Assembly (NCBI RefSeq): GCF_001696455.1
Contig: NZ_MAUJ01000002.1
Coordinates: forward strand, 494,285-558,284
Source: Pseudoalteromonas luteoviolacea
Lineage (GTDB): Bacteria > Pseudomonadota > Gammaproteobacteria > Enterobacterales > Alteromonadaceae
Direction: 5' to 3'
DNA: 64,000 nt
Made by a program: the position numbers and the translations under genes. Under the pieces are notes generated by a model. It worked only from the letters and a program-made list of their open reading frames with translations. It was not told the DNA's origin and did not search any database. Positions 1-9,800 of this stretch are shown one piece after another (the stretch's first letter is position 1; each line of letters begins with the position of its first letter).

Positions 1-576
1 TAGGTTTTACGAACAAAACAGAAACTAAAGCAAACAACAAATAAATCAAATATCTTCATACACGGCGTAGGATACACTGAATAAAACAGTTGTCGAGTAC
101 TTTTCAATAGTTTTTTCGCAGATTTACACAATCTGACAGCCTGAGTCATTGATTAATAATTAAACATTCCGAAAAAACACAATTCTGAATGGATAGATTG
201 TCTATTTTCCTTTATCTTTTGCGTCTTTTAGCGCGAAACGAGCCGTATTGATTACGCACTTGTTCATCATAAGTATTAAACAAAAGACCGAGGCGATGCG
301 TGTAAAGCTGAGCAGAGAAACAATGCTTTCAACAAGAAATGCGGTTACTGAGAGTATAAACAAGCAGAAACAAATACGTATAACCAAATAGACCCTTTAA
401 ACACCACGGTTTATTTACTTCATATCTGTACACACTGGCCATATAAATTACTTAATATTTTTTCAGCTACCATCATTTGTCAAGCACCTTCGTGATAGAC
501 TATGCATGACCCTCCAGATATACCACTTCGTATAATCAATGCATATTTCAACTTTAGATAAACTAGGAGTACAAAG
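1..576. other. Left-edge non-coding region
   Basis: This stretch precedes the first confident gene. It is AT-rich and holds only one doubtful small minus-strand ORF (202-387). A TATAAT hexamer at 531-536 lies about 40 bp before the TTG start at 577 and could be the -10 element for the NADAR gene. No convincing -35 hexamer is visible at the proper distance. Nothing else recognisable was seen. Confidence 0.5.
202..387 (-). CDS. Possible small membrane protein (61 aa), doubtful
   Basis: A short minus-strand reading frame with a TTG start. An AAAGGG sequence lies five bases upstream and could serve as ribosome binding site. The product would have a hydrophobic first third (about residues 4-32) rich in Leu, Val, Ile and Ser, then a charged C-terminal tail ending in Lys-Gly-Lys. 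No family is recognised and codon use gives no clear signal. It is listed because the ribosome site and membrane-like composition are plausible; it may equally be a chance ORF. Confidence 0.22.
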   Translation of the reverse strand: MVIRICFCLFILSVTAFLVESIVSLLSFTRIASVFCLILMMNKCVINTARFALKDAKDKGK

Positions 577-1119
577 TTGATAGATAATAACGCAGCTTTA
601 CAAGCATTTATTGAGCAGGGAAATAGCCCTAAATTCGTTTATTTCTGGGGCCATCAAAAATCTAAAAACGGCATCTCTAAATCATGTTTTAGTCAATGGT
701 TTGATGCGCCATTTACAGACAAAAACAAGCGCTTCGCAACGGCCGAACATTACATGATGTACGCTAAAGCAACCCTGTTTAATGATCATGATATCGCAGC
801 TAAGGTGTTAACCTGTCGTCACCCAAATGAAGCCAAAAAGCTTGGTAGGCAAGTAAAAAACTTTGACGAACAATTGTGGAATGCAGAGCACTTCAATATC
901 GTTGTTAAAGCAAATTTACTCAAGTTTGCGCAAAACCCAGAGTTAAAAGCCTATTTGTTAGGAACGTCAAATCGCGTGATCGTTGAGGCAAGTCCGGTCG
1001 ATAAGATTTGGGGCGTTGGGCTTGCTGAAGACAACCCTTTGATAGTGGACCCTAAGAATTGGCAAGGACTTAACTTATTGGGATACGCACTGATGGTTGT
1101 ACGAGAAGAGCTTGCATAA
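577..1119 (+). CDS. NADAR family protein (YbiA/RibX-like N-glycosidase)
   Basis: 180 residues, the usual single-domain NADAR length. Characteristic motifs are present: an aromatic YFWGH segment near residue 22, the FSQWF motif near 38-42, the AEHYMM core at 56-61 and the DKIWGVGL motif at 142-149. In the family, E. coli YbiA and plant or bacterial homologues hydrolyse the N-glycosidic bond of damaged riboflavin-pathway intermediates, and other NADAR proteins act on ADP-ribose derivatives. A cytoplasmic repair role is inferred. The start is TTG, chosen because AGGAGT lies six bases upstream. The next gene converges from the other strand only 26 bp away. Confidence 0.88.
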   Translation: MIDNNAALQAFIEQGNSPKFVYFWGHQKSKNGISKSCFSQWFDAPFTDKNKRFATAEHYMMYAKATLFNDHDIAAKVLTCRHPNEAKKLGRQVKNFDEQLWNAEHFNIVVKANLLKFAQNPELKAYLLGTSNRVIVEASPVDKIWGVGLAEDNPLIVDPKNWQGLNLLGYALMVVREELA

Positions 1120-1145
1120 GCGTACCCTGTACACACTAAATAACC

Positions 1146-1583
1146 TTACGCGTCTACCGTGTTTTGCCAGCGCATAATCAACTGCTGCTGGCCTGTTACC
1201 TGCTCTAACTCCTCACCAGCAATCACAAAACCTTGCTTTTTATAAAATGCCACGCTAGCAATATTGCGCTTATACACCGCCAACTGAAGGCTGCTACATC
1301 TAGCCTTAGCATCGGCTATTAATTGTTTACCAATACCCTGACCTTGGCTTTCAGGCAGTACAAAAATAGCCGCAAGCGTATTATCAACCAAAGCATAAAA
1401 CCCCACGATTTTATTCTCTTTTACATAGACATAGTTTTTTGAGCTCGGCAAATAAACATCTTTCATCGTATCTAATTGTTCTCGCCAAAATGCCGCAGGC
1501 ACAAAATGGTGGGCTCGCTCAGAAGCCGCTAGCCAAACAAGTAAAACTGACTCTAAATCGGCTTTAGCGCTTTTTCGTATCAT
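1146..1583 (-). CDS. GNAT family N-acetyltransferase
   Basis: 145 residues with the GNAT fold. Motif A is seen as QGQGIGKQL (about 80-88), the acetyl-CoA pyrophosphate loop, followed by the typical NxxSVAFYKKQGF motif B (about 107-119). It resembles the YjaB/PanM-size group of stand-alone acetyltransferases, but the substrate cannot be told. The start is the ATG at 1583: the in-frame TTG four codons upstream lies inside the GGAGAGG ribosome binding site and is unlikely to be used. It is convergent with the NADAR gene and shows no operon partner. Confidence 0.88.
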   Translation of the reverse strand: MIRKSAKADLESVLLVWLAASERAHHFVPAAFWREQLDTMKDVYLPSSKNYVYVKENKIVGFYALVDNTLAAIFVLPESQGQGIGKQLIADAKARCSSLQLAVYKRNIASVAFYKKQGFVIAGEELEQVTGQQQLIMRWQNTVDA

Positions 1584-1644
1584 GTGCCTCTCCAATACTC
1601 ATACTTACCTGCATTCTTTTAACGTTACTCTCTAGTAAAGCGTA

Positions 1645-2298
1645 TTAAAGTTTAATGTCTATTTTTTTGCGTTCAGTGTTAAATGCAACGGCGTAATAAC
1701 GTAGTCTCGGGTGCTCAACATTCCACAGGTTTAAAAACTCTTCATACGTTTGCACCACACGTTTAGCACCTTTTGCATCATTGAGATAAACAAGACGTTT
1801 TGCTTCATCAAAACCAACAACTACGCGATAGTGACTTTGAGATTTGGGCAGCTCCCAATACTGAAATACAATGACAGGAATTCCATTAGCAACATACGCC
1901 TTTACATGGTTAAAAAGTTTTGCACGCTTTGCATCTATTTCACTTATAGGTGGTTTGTTGGAGTTTATGCTGAGCGTTTTGCCAAAGCGTTGTAAAAAAC
2001 CTTCTAAATAAGTCATTTTGATACCTGGATAACTGGTCCAGTTACGGGGGTAGTTGTTTAAAATACCAGATTCAATAAATACGGGCGTATCTTCGTACTG
2101 ATGAAGTATAGATTCCGCAATATCATATTGACTGTACTGCTTTACCCCCCAGTACTTAAAGATCATCTCTATCGTTGCAGGGCCGCATAGCTTTTCCCCC
2201 TGCTCTACAAGTGGCACATTTAAGATTATTTTTTGGGTAGTTTGTGCAATTGAAAATAAAGGCAGTACAAATATCAAAAAAGCAATACACCTGTTCAC
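1645..2298 (-). CDS. Secreted C39-like cysteine peptidase family protein
   Basis: 217 residues with an N-terminal hydrophobic signal sequence (about residues 3-19). The rest reads as a papain-like C39 domain: the EQGEKLCGPA motif carries the likely nucleophile Cys38 with an upstream Gln, SHYRVVVG carries the likely His156, and YLNDAKG supplies Asn173/Asp174. C39 peptidases usually process double-glycine leader peptides when fused to ABC transporters. Here the domain stands alone and is exported, with no transporter or precursor peptide nearby, so the substrate is unknown. The GTG start has an AAGGAAG site four bases upstream. Confidence 0.75.
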   Translation of the reverse strand: MNRCIAFLIFVLPLFSIAQTTQKIILNVPLVEQGEKLCGPATIEMIFKYWGVKQYSQYDIAESILHQYEDTPVFIESGILNNYPRNWTSYPGIKMTYLEGFLQRFGKTLSINSNKPPISEIDAKRAKLFNHVKAYVANGIPVIVFQYWELPKSQSHYRVVVGFDEAKRLVYLNDAKGAKRVVQTYEEFLNLWNVEHPRLRYYAVAFNTERKKIDIKL

Positions 2299-2594
2299 GT
2301 TTCTTCCTTGCTATTTTTCGCAGATAAATGATTAATAAACGCGCTATATTTCGCCGTAAACTAACCATAGGAACTCGATTGTACAGAATAAAAGCGACAA
2401 ATGTCGGTATAAAACGCCCCTTCATTCGGGCTTGAAGTTTCATTATTAGTTTTATTCAATTTAGTGACTTATAAATGAAATAAGACGGGCCTTAAATCAA
2501 GACTCGCCTTTCAGGTTCACTATACAGTTGATTAAAATATTAAATAAACTCATTGAGAGTTAAAGTTAATAAAGATTCATTCACCTTGAGTAAC

Positions 2595-4226
2595 TTAAGA
2601 TAGCTTGAATTGCTCAACGCTGGTTTTAAGACCATGAGCTAACTCACTGATCTCATGACAAGCTTGTGAGGTCTGGTTTGCACCTTCGGTCATTTCTACC
2701 GCTGCACCGTTGATGTTTTCAATATTGCGATTCAACTCTTCCGATACAACTGACTGCTCATTGCAGGCAGCAGCTATTTGAGTGCTCATTGCTGCAATGC
2801 TATCAATCTCTTGCTCAATCTTGTTAATTGTCTCGCTGACCGTTTCGGTTTGCTTGACACAAATATCAATTCCCTTTTGGCAGGTCCTTGTTGCTTCGCC
2901 AGTCTCTTTAGACTTCTGCTGTAAATCACTCACTATTTCGACGATCTGAGTCGTCGAATCTTGAGTACGCTGTGCCAAAGAGCGAACTTCATCTGCAACG
3001 ACAGCAAAGCCTCGACCCTGCGCGCCAGCCCTTGCCGCTTCAATTGCAGCATTGAGCGCCAGTAAATTAGTCTGCTCTGCGATTTCGCGAATAACATCAA
3101 CAACCACATTAATATTTTGCGAGTTCTTTTCAAGATTAGCAGCAAGTTCACCCGCATGCGTTACTGTCTGTGCCACACTTGAAATCTGGGTAATATTGCT
3201 CTTTAAAGCCGTGCTACCTTCTCGTGACTTCATGTTTGCTTGATTTGCAGATTCAGCGCCCATTTCAGTACTTTTCGCAACCTCTGACACCGCGGCTTGC
3301 ATCTCGGTCATTGCAGACGCGACAGATTGCAATTCGTTTTGTTGATTTTGCATACCCGACGCATTTTGAGCTGAGATCATATTAACTTCTTCAACAGCCG
3401 TGGTCAGTTGGATAGCGCTGTCATTTATCTGTACTACAAGTCCGTTAAGTTGCTGGCGCATCTGCTCTAAGGAAGTTAACAAAGAGCCAAGTTCGTTCCC
3501 ACCAACTTGGCGTATATCGATACTCGTACTCAAATCACCATTTGCAATATTTTTTGCCAAATGCATTGCTTTGCTAAGCGGTGTTTTAATTGCTCCACTT
3601 AGTACAAAGCAAATCAGCGCTATCATAATCGCTGACACAATCGTACAAATCACGATCACCGTGATGACTGTTTGCACTGCGTTAATTGCTGAAGTTTCTG
3701 CATTACCTACATTATCACTGTTAATCTTAACGAGTTCAGTTAACTCATCCATGGCGTCTGAAAAATGCGGGTAACTGTCTAATACAATTTGATTTGCTCT
3801 ACTGACTTCATCGTTTCTAACAAGCTGATTAAATGAAGAAGTTGCAAATGTATACTTACGCCACGCACTTTCAAACGCGTCAAATTGGCGTTTCTCTTGG
3901 GCTGAAACATTGAGCGCGCTATACAAAGACACCTTTTCGTTTACAGCTGATTTCAACTCATCCAAAGTTACCAGCCATGAATCCAGTTCTGGGTGATTGG
4001 GGTTTGTTGCCACACCAAATTCGTCTTTTCTTATGGTTGTCAGATCAACTTGTATGCCTTTGACAATCTCTACAGAAGGTATGCTCGTTTGAACAATAAA
4101 TCCGAGATCGTCACTGATCCCTTTTAAGCCTTGGTAAGTCATAAGACTCACACCTAAGAAAACTAAAAATACCGACGTAAAACTTATGCCGATCTGTTTA
4201 GGTATAGACAAATCTTTTAATGCCAT
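2595..4226 (-). CDS. Methyl-accepting chemotaxis protein
   Basis: 543 residues. Order of parts: a first membrane helix (about 12-30), a periplasmic helical sensor of the four-helix-bundle type (about 31-183), a second membrane helix (about 184-210), a HAMP domain (about 212-264) and a long cytoplasmic signalling coiled coil. The conserved hairpin tip around 378-421 ([18 protein letters not shown]) binds CheA/CheW in this family. The C-terminus ends in VEQFKLS and has no CheR-binding pentapeptide. The ligand is unknown. The gene is monocistronic, with about 550 bp of AT-rich DNA upstream; no sigma-28 promoter was recognised there. Confidence 0.95.
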   Translation of the reverse strand: MALKDLSIPKQIGISFTSVFLVFLGVSLMTYQGLKGISDDLGFIVQTSIPSVEIVKGIQVDLTTIRKDEFGVATNPNHPELDSWLVTLDELKSAVNEKVSLYSALNVSAQEKRQFDAFESAWRKYTFATSSFNQLVRNDEVSRANQIVLDSYPHFSDAMDELTELVKINSDNVGNAETSAINAVQTVITVIVICTIVSAIMIALICFVLSGAIKTPLSKAMHLAKNIANGDLSTSIDIRQVGGNELGSLLTSLEQMRQQLNGLVVQINDSAIQLTTAVEEVNMISAQNASGMQNQQNELQSVASAMTEMQAAVSEVAKSTEMGAESANQANMKSREGSTALKSNITQISSVAQTVTHAGELAANLEKNSQNINVVVDVIREIAEQTNLLALNAAIEAARAGAQGRGFAVVADEVRSLAQRTQDSTTQIVEIVSDLQQKSKETGEATRTCQKGIDICVKQTETVSETINKIEQEIDSIAAMSTQIAAACNEQSVVSEELNRNIENINGAAVEMTEGANQTSQACHEISELAHGLKTSVEQFKLS

Positions 4227-4782
4227 ATTTATTTATAAATCCCTAAAATTACAATGACTGAGTACCATACCTCCGACATAATGACGCGGTAATATGTGTC
4301 ACTATGAGTAAATAAAGGCTGGTATTTAAATAATTAAGTGAGCGATAAAATGGTAATCTCGAACACTAGAACACATGTGATCAGCTGCTTCAGGATGAGT
4401 GACAGCTTATTTCGCAAAGCCGCCTCAGCTAGATGAAAGGTTCATATAATAGAAAACTTGAACATTTTAGTACGATGATCAAGCCAGCAGTATTATATTG
4501 GAAACAAAACTCAGTTGGAATAATTTAATTATTAAAAGTTGGTTTTTTATTGTTATTAAATTATATTTTAAAATCGCAACTTTGATCACAAAAAGATCAA
4601 ACTCATTAATGCAAAATGAAGTTTGGTTTATTTTCATATATATCTATTGTTAAAATAAAACATATGAAACGAGTAAAGTTACAATTCAAGGTAATAGTGG
4701 CCTGAAAAAAATAACCAGACTAAGATTATAATAGGTGAATATTAAGCTTCAGAGGAAATACGAATTTACCATTCTAGCGAGA
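4227..4782. other. AT-rich intergenic region upstream of chemoreceptor
   Basis: About 556 bp without a credible ORF. It should contain the promoter of the minus-strand chemoreceptor and the 3' end of the DUF5329 transcript. It is notably AT-rich between 4490 and 4700. No repeat, tRNA or clear terminator was recognised. Confidence 0.4.
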
Positions 4783-5145
4783 CTATTTATTAAAAGCCCT
4801 TTGTTCACGCCTTAAACGATTGAGCTCTAATATTAACCAATCTTGACTACGAATGGCTTCTTTGCCCGAACAATGAATTTTGTAATACTTTCCAGACAAT
4901 GCGCTTTTGCTTGCCGCATAATGTATAAAGTCCTCTGTCGAATCAATATCATCCTGATAGTACTCGTACTTCTTCATTATGTGCGCTCGAGCATCTGCTG
5001 CCGAATGAAAGCGCCCATTTCTCTCATATTCACAGCCTGATTGTTCAACGTACTCCAGCAAATGTGTTATTTCCGAGGGTATCTCAGCAGCAACACTTGC
5101 AGAGATTAATAGTGTGGTGATAATGGCAAGTTTGTTAGCTTTCAT
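4783..5145 (-). CDS. DUF5329 family secreted protein
   Basis: 120 residues with a signal peptide (about 1-20, ending before AEIPSE). The mature part follows the pattern I associate with DUF5329: EITHLLEYVEQSGCEYERNG near the start, a mid-section with HIMKKYEYY, then EDFIHYAASKSALSGK and a final WLILELNRLR. Two Cys residues could form a periplasmic disulfide. Function is unknown. The ATG at 5145 is preferred over one six codons upstream because AGGAGT sits just before it. It is probably transcribed alone. Confidence 0.8.
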   Translation of the reverse strand: MKANKLAIITTLLISASVAAEIPSEITHLLEYVEQSGCEYERNGRFHSAADARAHIMKKYEYYQDDIDSTEDFIHYAASKSALSGKYYKIHCSGKEAIRSQDWLILELNRLRREQRAFNK

Positions 5146-5231
5146 AGCACTCCTTGTCGTCATTTTATATATAGTTTGCTCCCCAATGAGACGTCGTCAA
5201 ACATAAAAAGGTTTCAATATAAATTAAAAAA

Positions 5232-5255
5232 GCGACTTTTATCGCTAAAAGTCGC
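5232..5255 (-). terminator. Rho-independent terminator of the beta-propeller gene
   Basis: A 10-bp perfect stem (GCGACTTTTA / TAAAAGTCGC) around a 4-base loop, followed on the minus strand by a run of six T. It lies 24 bp past the stop codon of the 5279-6484 gene. Confidence 0.85.
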
Positions 5256-5278
5256 CATCATATCGATAAAGTCAAAGG

Positions 5279-6484
5279 TTATTCTACTGTCACTATGCCA
5301 GTTTTTGTGTCGTATAGTATCTTACCGGCCTCGCCAGACGCATATCCGTACTCACAGACACCTTTTCTAGCTCTTATTACTTTGTAAGCACCATCTGCCG
5401 TCGAAAAATACCACTTGGTGCTCCCATCACTTTTCTTTCTTCCTTTACCATTTCTGTTTAACGTATATTGATGGTCTAAAAAGTTATTCCACATCCGTGC
5501 ACACCGGTTGGCATTTGGATGCTTGGTAAACTTGTTGTGTTTATTGAGCTTGTCTTTCGCTTCAACAGGGAAACCCGCATCATTAAAGTTTACGCTGTTG
5601 TCTTTAAACCCTGCTAGGTTTGCAACTTTTCCTGTTTGACCATCTCCAAGCCAGTACTGATTCGCCTTATTGACCTCAAGCTGCAATGCGTGTGCAATAA
5701 CGGGTAATGTGTTTCCACAGCCTTGAGAATAACTTAAGTCAGCAATATGTTCCGGCCCATCCATGTGATATGTCGCTTGCGCCGTTTGCGGGTCTAATGT
5801 GTAAATTTTCGCATTTTCACCTCGTTCCCTTGCGGACACATAGATAACCCCCTGATCATCTACGGCGAGCCCCGAAGCCCAGTGCAAGTTGTGATCGCCA
5901 ATTTTATCTAGCGTCATATCGCCATCATTTAATACGTATAACGCCTTGGCGTTGAGAACATAAATCAGATTGCCGTCAGCAGAGTACGCGATGTCACCGT
6001 GGTCAAAGTCGTCATATACGGCGTCACTCGCTTTCATTTTTCCCATAATGGTTTTTTCACCCGACGATAGGTCGAACTTGTACATATAAGTCTGGCTCGT
6101 GGCGAGCAAGTATGCACCATCCGGTGAAACTGCCGAGCGCTTAATCGGATAACTCGTTGTCGTCGCTATTTCGCTTTGCTGCATTGTAGCTGTATCAAAC
6201 GCATAAATTTTCGACGCGTTGCTGTTTTTGTCATGCCGTTTAATTGTATATAGCTTATCACCACTGCCTGCTAAATTACTTGCAGGCATGCTAGCACCCG
6301 GTATTGCTCTGACGCCTTTACTGGAGGGGTCAATATGATATAGAACGCTCTCGTCTGTGCTTGCGTACCTATCGATGGCGAACAGGCCACTTAAACATGA
6401 TGAAGAGGCTGATGCTGTTGTGCTGCTGACAGCCGCAACCATCATCACGCTCAAAAAACCTAATTTATGAATCGTTTGCTTCAT
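5279..6484 (-). CDS. Exported beta-propeller-like protein of unknown function
   Basis: 401 residues from the ATG at 6484, which begins a clear signal peptide (about 1-27, ending TTASA). The upstream in-frame TTG at 6520 is less likely. The first 250 mature residues show repeated blade-like segments such as LYTIKRHD, GAYLLATSQTYMYKFDL, GNLIYVLNAKALYVLN and GVIYVSARERGENAKIYTLDP, as in YncE/SMP-30-like propellers. The C-terminal 130 residues are different, charged and Lys/Asn-rich with four Cys, and I do not recognise them. A surface or periplasmic location is inferred. The gene has its own strong terminator. Confidence 0.65.
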   Translation of the reverse strand: MKQTIHKLGFLSVMMVAAVSSTTASASSSCLSGLFAIDRYASTDESVLYHIDPSSKGVRAIPGASMPASNLAGSGDKLYTIKRHDKNSNASKIYAFDTATMQQSEIATTTSYPIKRSAVSPDGAYLLATSQTYMYKFDLSSGEKTIMGKMKASDAVYDDFDHGDIAYSADGNLIYVLNAKALYVLNDGDMTLDKIGDHNLHWASGLAVDDQGVIYVSARERGENAKIYTLDPQTAQATYHMDGPEHIADLSYSQGCGNTLPVIAHALQLEVNKANQYWLGDGQTGKVANLAGFKDNSVNFNDAGFPVEAKDKLNKHNKFTKHPNANRCARMWNNFLDHQYTLNRNGKGRKKSDGSTKWYFSTADGAYKVIRARKGVCEYGYASGEAGKILYDTKTGIVTVE

Positions 6485-6830
6485 GGGCACACCCGAGTTA
6501 ACTTTGCTTACCGTAATCAAGCAAATAACAAGCCAAGAAATTTAAATTCAAAGCAATCAATATATTGAGAATATAATTTGATATCGAGCGTGTTTTTGTC
6601 TCCTTTAAAGAGCGCTCGCGTCAAAGAACTATTGCAAATTGCAAAACATTTTGCGAAATGCCGCTCGCCAAGGCACAGCGAAAACTTGATTTCCTTAGAA
6701 CTGGCGTGTGTTGCGCCCACTCACCACCTTTTCTATTTTGCAAAATCGTTATTTTGCAAAATACGAATGTCACTCACCACTGGTAATTACAAGCGCCACA
6801 AACCTGTTTGAAGTTATCTTGTGAAGACGA
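6485..6830. other. Intergenic region with TTGCAAA-type palindromes
   Basis: This 346-bp stretch lies between the NRPS terminator and the beta-propeller gene, both on the minus strand, so it should hold the promoter of the latter. It contains several copies of a TTGC(A/G)AAA core, described separately, and a direct repeat ACTCACCAC at 6719-6727 and 6772-6780. Short ORFs here look like chance. Confidence 0.45.
6735..6762. repeat. Two tandem 12-bp perfect palindromes
   Basis: ATTTTGCAAAAT occurs at 6735-6746 and again at 6751-6762, separated by CGTT, giving a 16-bp period. A near copy, ATTTTGCGAAAT, lies at 6648-6659, and two more TTGCAAA cores sit at 6632-6645. The arrangement resembles a cluster of operator sites for a dimeric regulator, about 250 bp before the beta-propeller gene. 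This function is inferred. Confidence 0.6.
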
Positions 6831-6857
6831 AAGGCTACCTTCTGATAAGGTAGCCTT
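6831..6857 (-). terminator. Terminator of the NRPS transcript
   Basis: An 11-bp perfect stem (AAGGCTACCTT / AAGGTAGCCTT) with a 5-base loop, 13 bp beyond the NRPS stop codon. On the minus strand it is followed by TTTCGTCTT, a modest T-rich tail. Confidence 0.75.
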
Positions 6858-6869
6858 GTCCGGTCTTAT

Positions 6870-9800
6870 TTAATCGACCAAATGGCTAGCCGCAAAATAC
6901 ATCGCGATAGTCTGTGCCCGCAATTCAGGTGGAGATAAATTAAATTGCTCTAACCATTGCCAAGTTTTTTGACTACTAATCGGAGCAAACCCAGTATCAG
7001 TATTTGCCATCATGTCGCCAGTAAGATTGCGCATATCATCGATGAATAGATATTCTCCATCGACTCTATTCCCTGAACATTTGAAATCCACAAGTGACTC
7101 AATGAACCGAGTATAACTTGTCAGCTCAATCGGCGTATCAGATACCTTATTTCTGGCCCTGACTAGATCGGCAAAATATATATCTTGAGAATTCGCTAAA
7201 TGATACACAGGAAGTACGCTCGGCTGCATGGCCAATGTCGTCAGCGCTTTAGCAACATAGTCCACAGGTAAAATGCTTGTCTGAAAGCGATTATCCTCAA
7301 AACACATTCCTAGATTAGACGTTAGCTTCATAAGCATCGTCAGCCATTGCTCTTCATCACTTAGCCCTGTTTTCTGGCACCCTGATGTCAGTCCAAGCCT
7401 GACAACACTAATATCAAACCCTCGCTGTTGCGCTTGCTTGATCAAAAGTTCCGATGCCCACTTAGTTGCGATATACCCTTGCCCCTGAACATGTTTTTGT
7501 GTGTCCAAAGGCGTATTTTCATCAGCCAATCCAGGTTGTTTTAGTACAGCGGTGGTTGATACAAAAACCATCCGTTTAGGCACCCCATGCTGTTGTAGTG
7601 CTATTAACTCTACCGTACTGCTTACGTTTGCCGCCTTCATTTGGTCAAATTGAGCTAAATGGTCCATATACGTCGCACAATGAATTATCAGATCTACTTT
7701 GTTCGCTATCATTTGATAATTCTCATCACTAAGACCAAGTCGACTTTTCGCCAAATCTCCTATTACCACCCTTATCCGGTGCTCAAACTCTACATCCCAC
7801 AAACGTGCTTTTTGAAGGCTTTGCTTAACTTTCAAAGAAGCATGCGCTTGATTGTCAGCCCTCACTAAGCAGTACACGGTGAGGTCTGTCTCTTTTAATA
7901 ATTGAGCTAGGGTATAACGCCCTACAAACCCCGATGCACCGGTTAGTAATATCGATTCAAATCCACCACTTTTTGGTAAGGTAGCACTAGTTAGCGCCAC
8001 TGGTAGAATAAACTGAGCCGGGTCAATAAAGTCCGGTTGTTCTGGTTTAAACTCCGCAAGCTGTCTCACCGTTCGATGGCTGTATAAATTTCGTAATGTA
8101 AAGTTTTGCCCTGTTAGTCCCTCAATTTGATGAGCGAGTTGCATGGCGAGCATAGAATGTCCACCCAGCTCAAAAAAGTCATCATCAATGCCCACTTTTC
8201 GCACACTGAGTAACCGCTCAAACACTGAGCAAAGCTGTCTTTCAAACTCGTCTCTTGGCCCTGTGTAACCTCGTTTGGATTCAAATACTGGGACTGGTAA
8301 TTTGTCAGTATCTAACTTGCCATTGAATGTCAGCGGTAAGTCCGCAACTTCAATGTATACACTTGGGTGCATAAACGAGGGTAATTGGCTTTCAATATGT
8401 AATTGAACCTCATGTACTTGATCTTGGCTTTTTGACATCTGAACATAGGCCACTAAGAGAGTTTGACCTTGATGTTTGAAGTCTATAACCGCAGCATTCT
8501 TAACATGTTTATGCACCAGCAACACACTTTCAATCTCACCTAATTCAACTCTAAATCCACGTATTTTTACTTGCCCGTCATTACGCCCGCAAAACTCTAA
8601 CTCACCATCATTTCGCCATCGTACTAAATCGCCTGTTTTGTACATCATAGCGCCGGAATGTTTACCAAAAGGGTCTGGAATAAATCGATCTTTTGTGAGC
8701 TCAGCCCTGTTTAAATACCCCATAGCCACCCCCGCTCCTGCGACATAAAGCTCCCCTTGCACTCCCTTGGGTACCAAGCGCTGAAACTGATCAAGAACAT
8801 ACACGCGTCGCGTATTCACGGGCTTTCCTATGGGGACATTAGAGCCATCAAAGCTGTTGCAACGGTAGGTTGTCACAATCGTACTTTCGGAAGGTCCATA
8901 ACCATTTATTAGGTTTTGTGGACAAGCATTTGACGCCCGTATTTGTCGAATCGTTTCACTGTTTGCCGCTTCTCCACCAAATATGAGATATTTCAAATTG
9001 GCAAAGCAGTGCGGGGCATGGCTATATAAACTGTCCAGTAATGATGTTGTTAGCCACAGTGTTGTGATCTTCTCTTGCCTTAAAATAGTGAGAATATCTG
9101 AAATACTTGGCTGTATTTTATCTGGGATAAACAATGTCGCCCCATGGCAGAGCGCGCCCCAGATTTCAAACAGCGCCATATCAAAGTTGGGATTTGCCAA
9201 TTGAACCAGTCTGTCTTCCGCACAAAATTCAACATATCCATTATTCTGGATCAAAGACACAACGCCGCGATGTGTCGTTTGCACCCCCTTTGGCGTGCCC
9301 GTGGTACCAGATGTGTAAATTAAATACGCAAGAGCGTCGGCACTTCCAGCTATATTTAAGTCATCACATGCACTGTTTTTTCCAAAAAAATTGCTATAGC
9401 AAACGGCCTCATAATGATGCTGATTTAGCGTTTTTATGTTGTCTTTATCCGAAATCACGAATAAAGGGCGACTGTCCTCTAACATCGCCTTTACACGCAC
9501 AGAGGGGTACTCCGGCGAAATCATCACAACGACAGCGCCCAGTTTAAGAATCGCCAGTGTACTTACAATCATCTCTACACCTCGCGACTGAAATACCCCG
9601 ATATGCTGCTGTTGCAAATTCATCGACTGTGCGTACTGTAATAGAAGACCGTGTGCAAGCTGATTGGCGCGTTTGTTTAGCTCCCTATAACTGACTTCAA
9701 CGTCTTTGAATTTGAGCGCAGATTGGTCACCTCGCGTGTTAACCTGTTCTTCAAAGAGCTCATGTATTCGTAACTTTCGCAGTGGTACGGTGTTTGAGGG

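Noticed and set aside
3400..3774. 124-residue plus-strand ORF
   Set aside because: Antisense to the HAMP region of the chemoreceptor; coding signal belongs to the minus strand.
6517..6720. 67-residue minus-strand ORF
   Set aside because: Lies in a regulatory-looking intergenic region with palindromes, has no protein character and no ribosome site.
9134..9547. 137-residue plus-strand ORF inside the NRPS
   Set aside because: Antisense to conserved A-domain motifs; a shadow of the NRPS coding frame.
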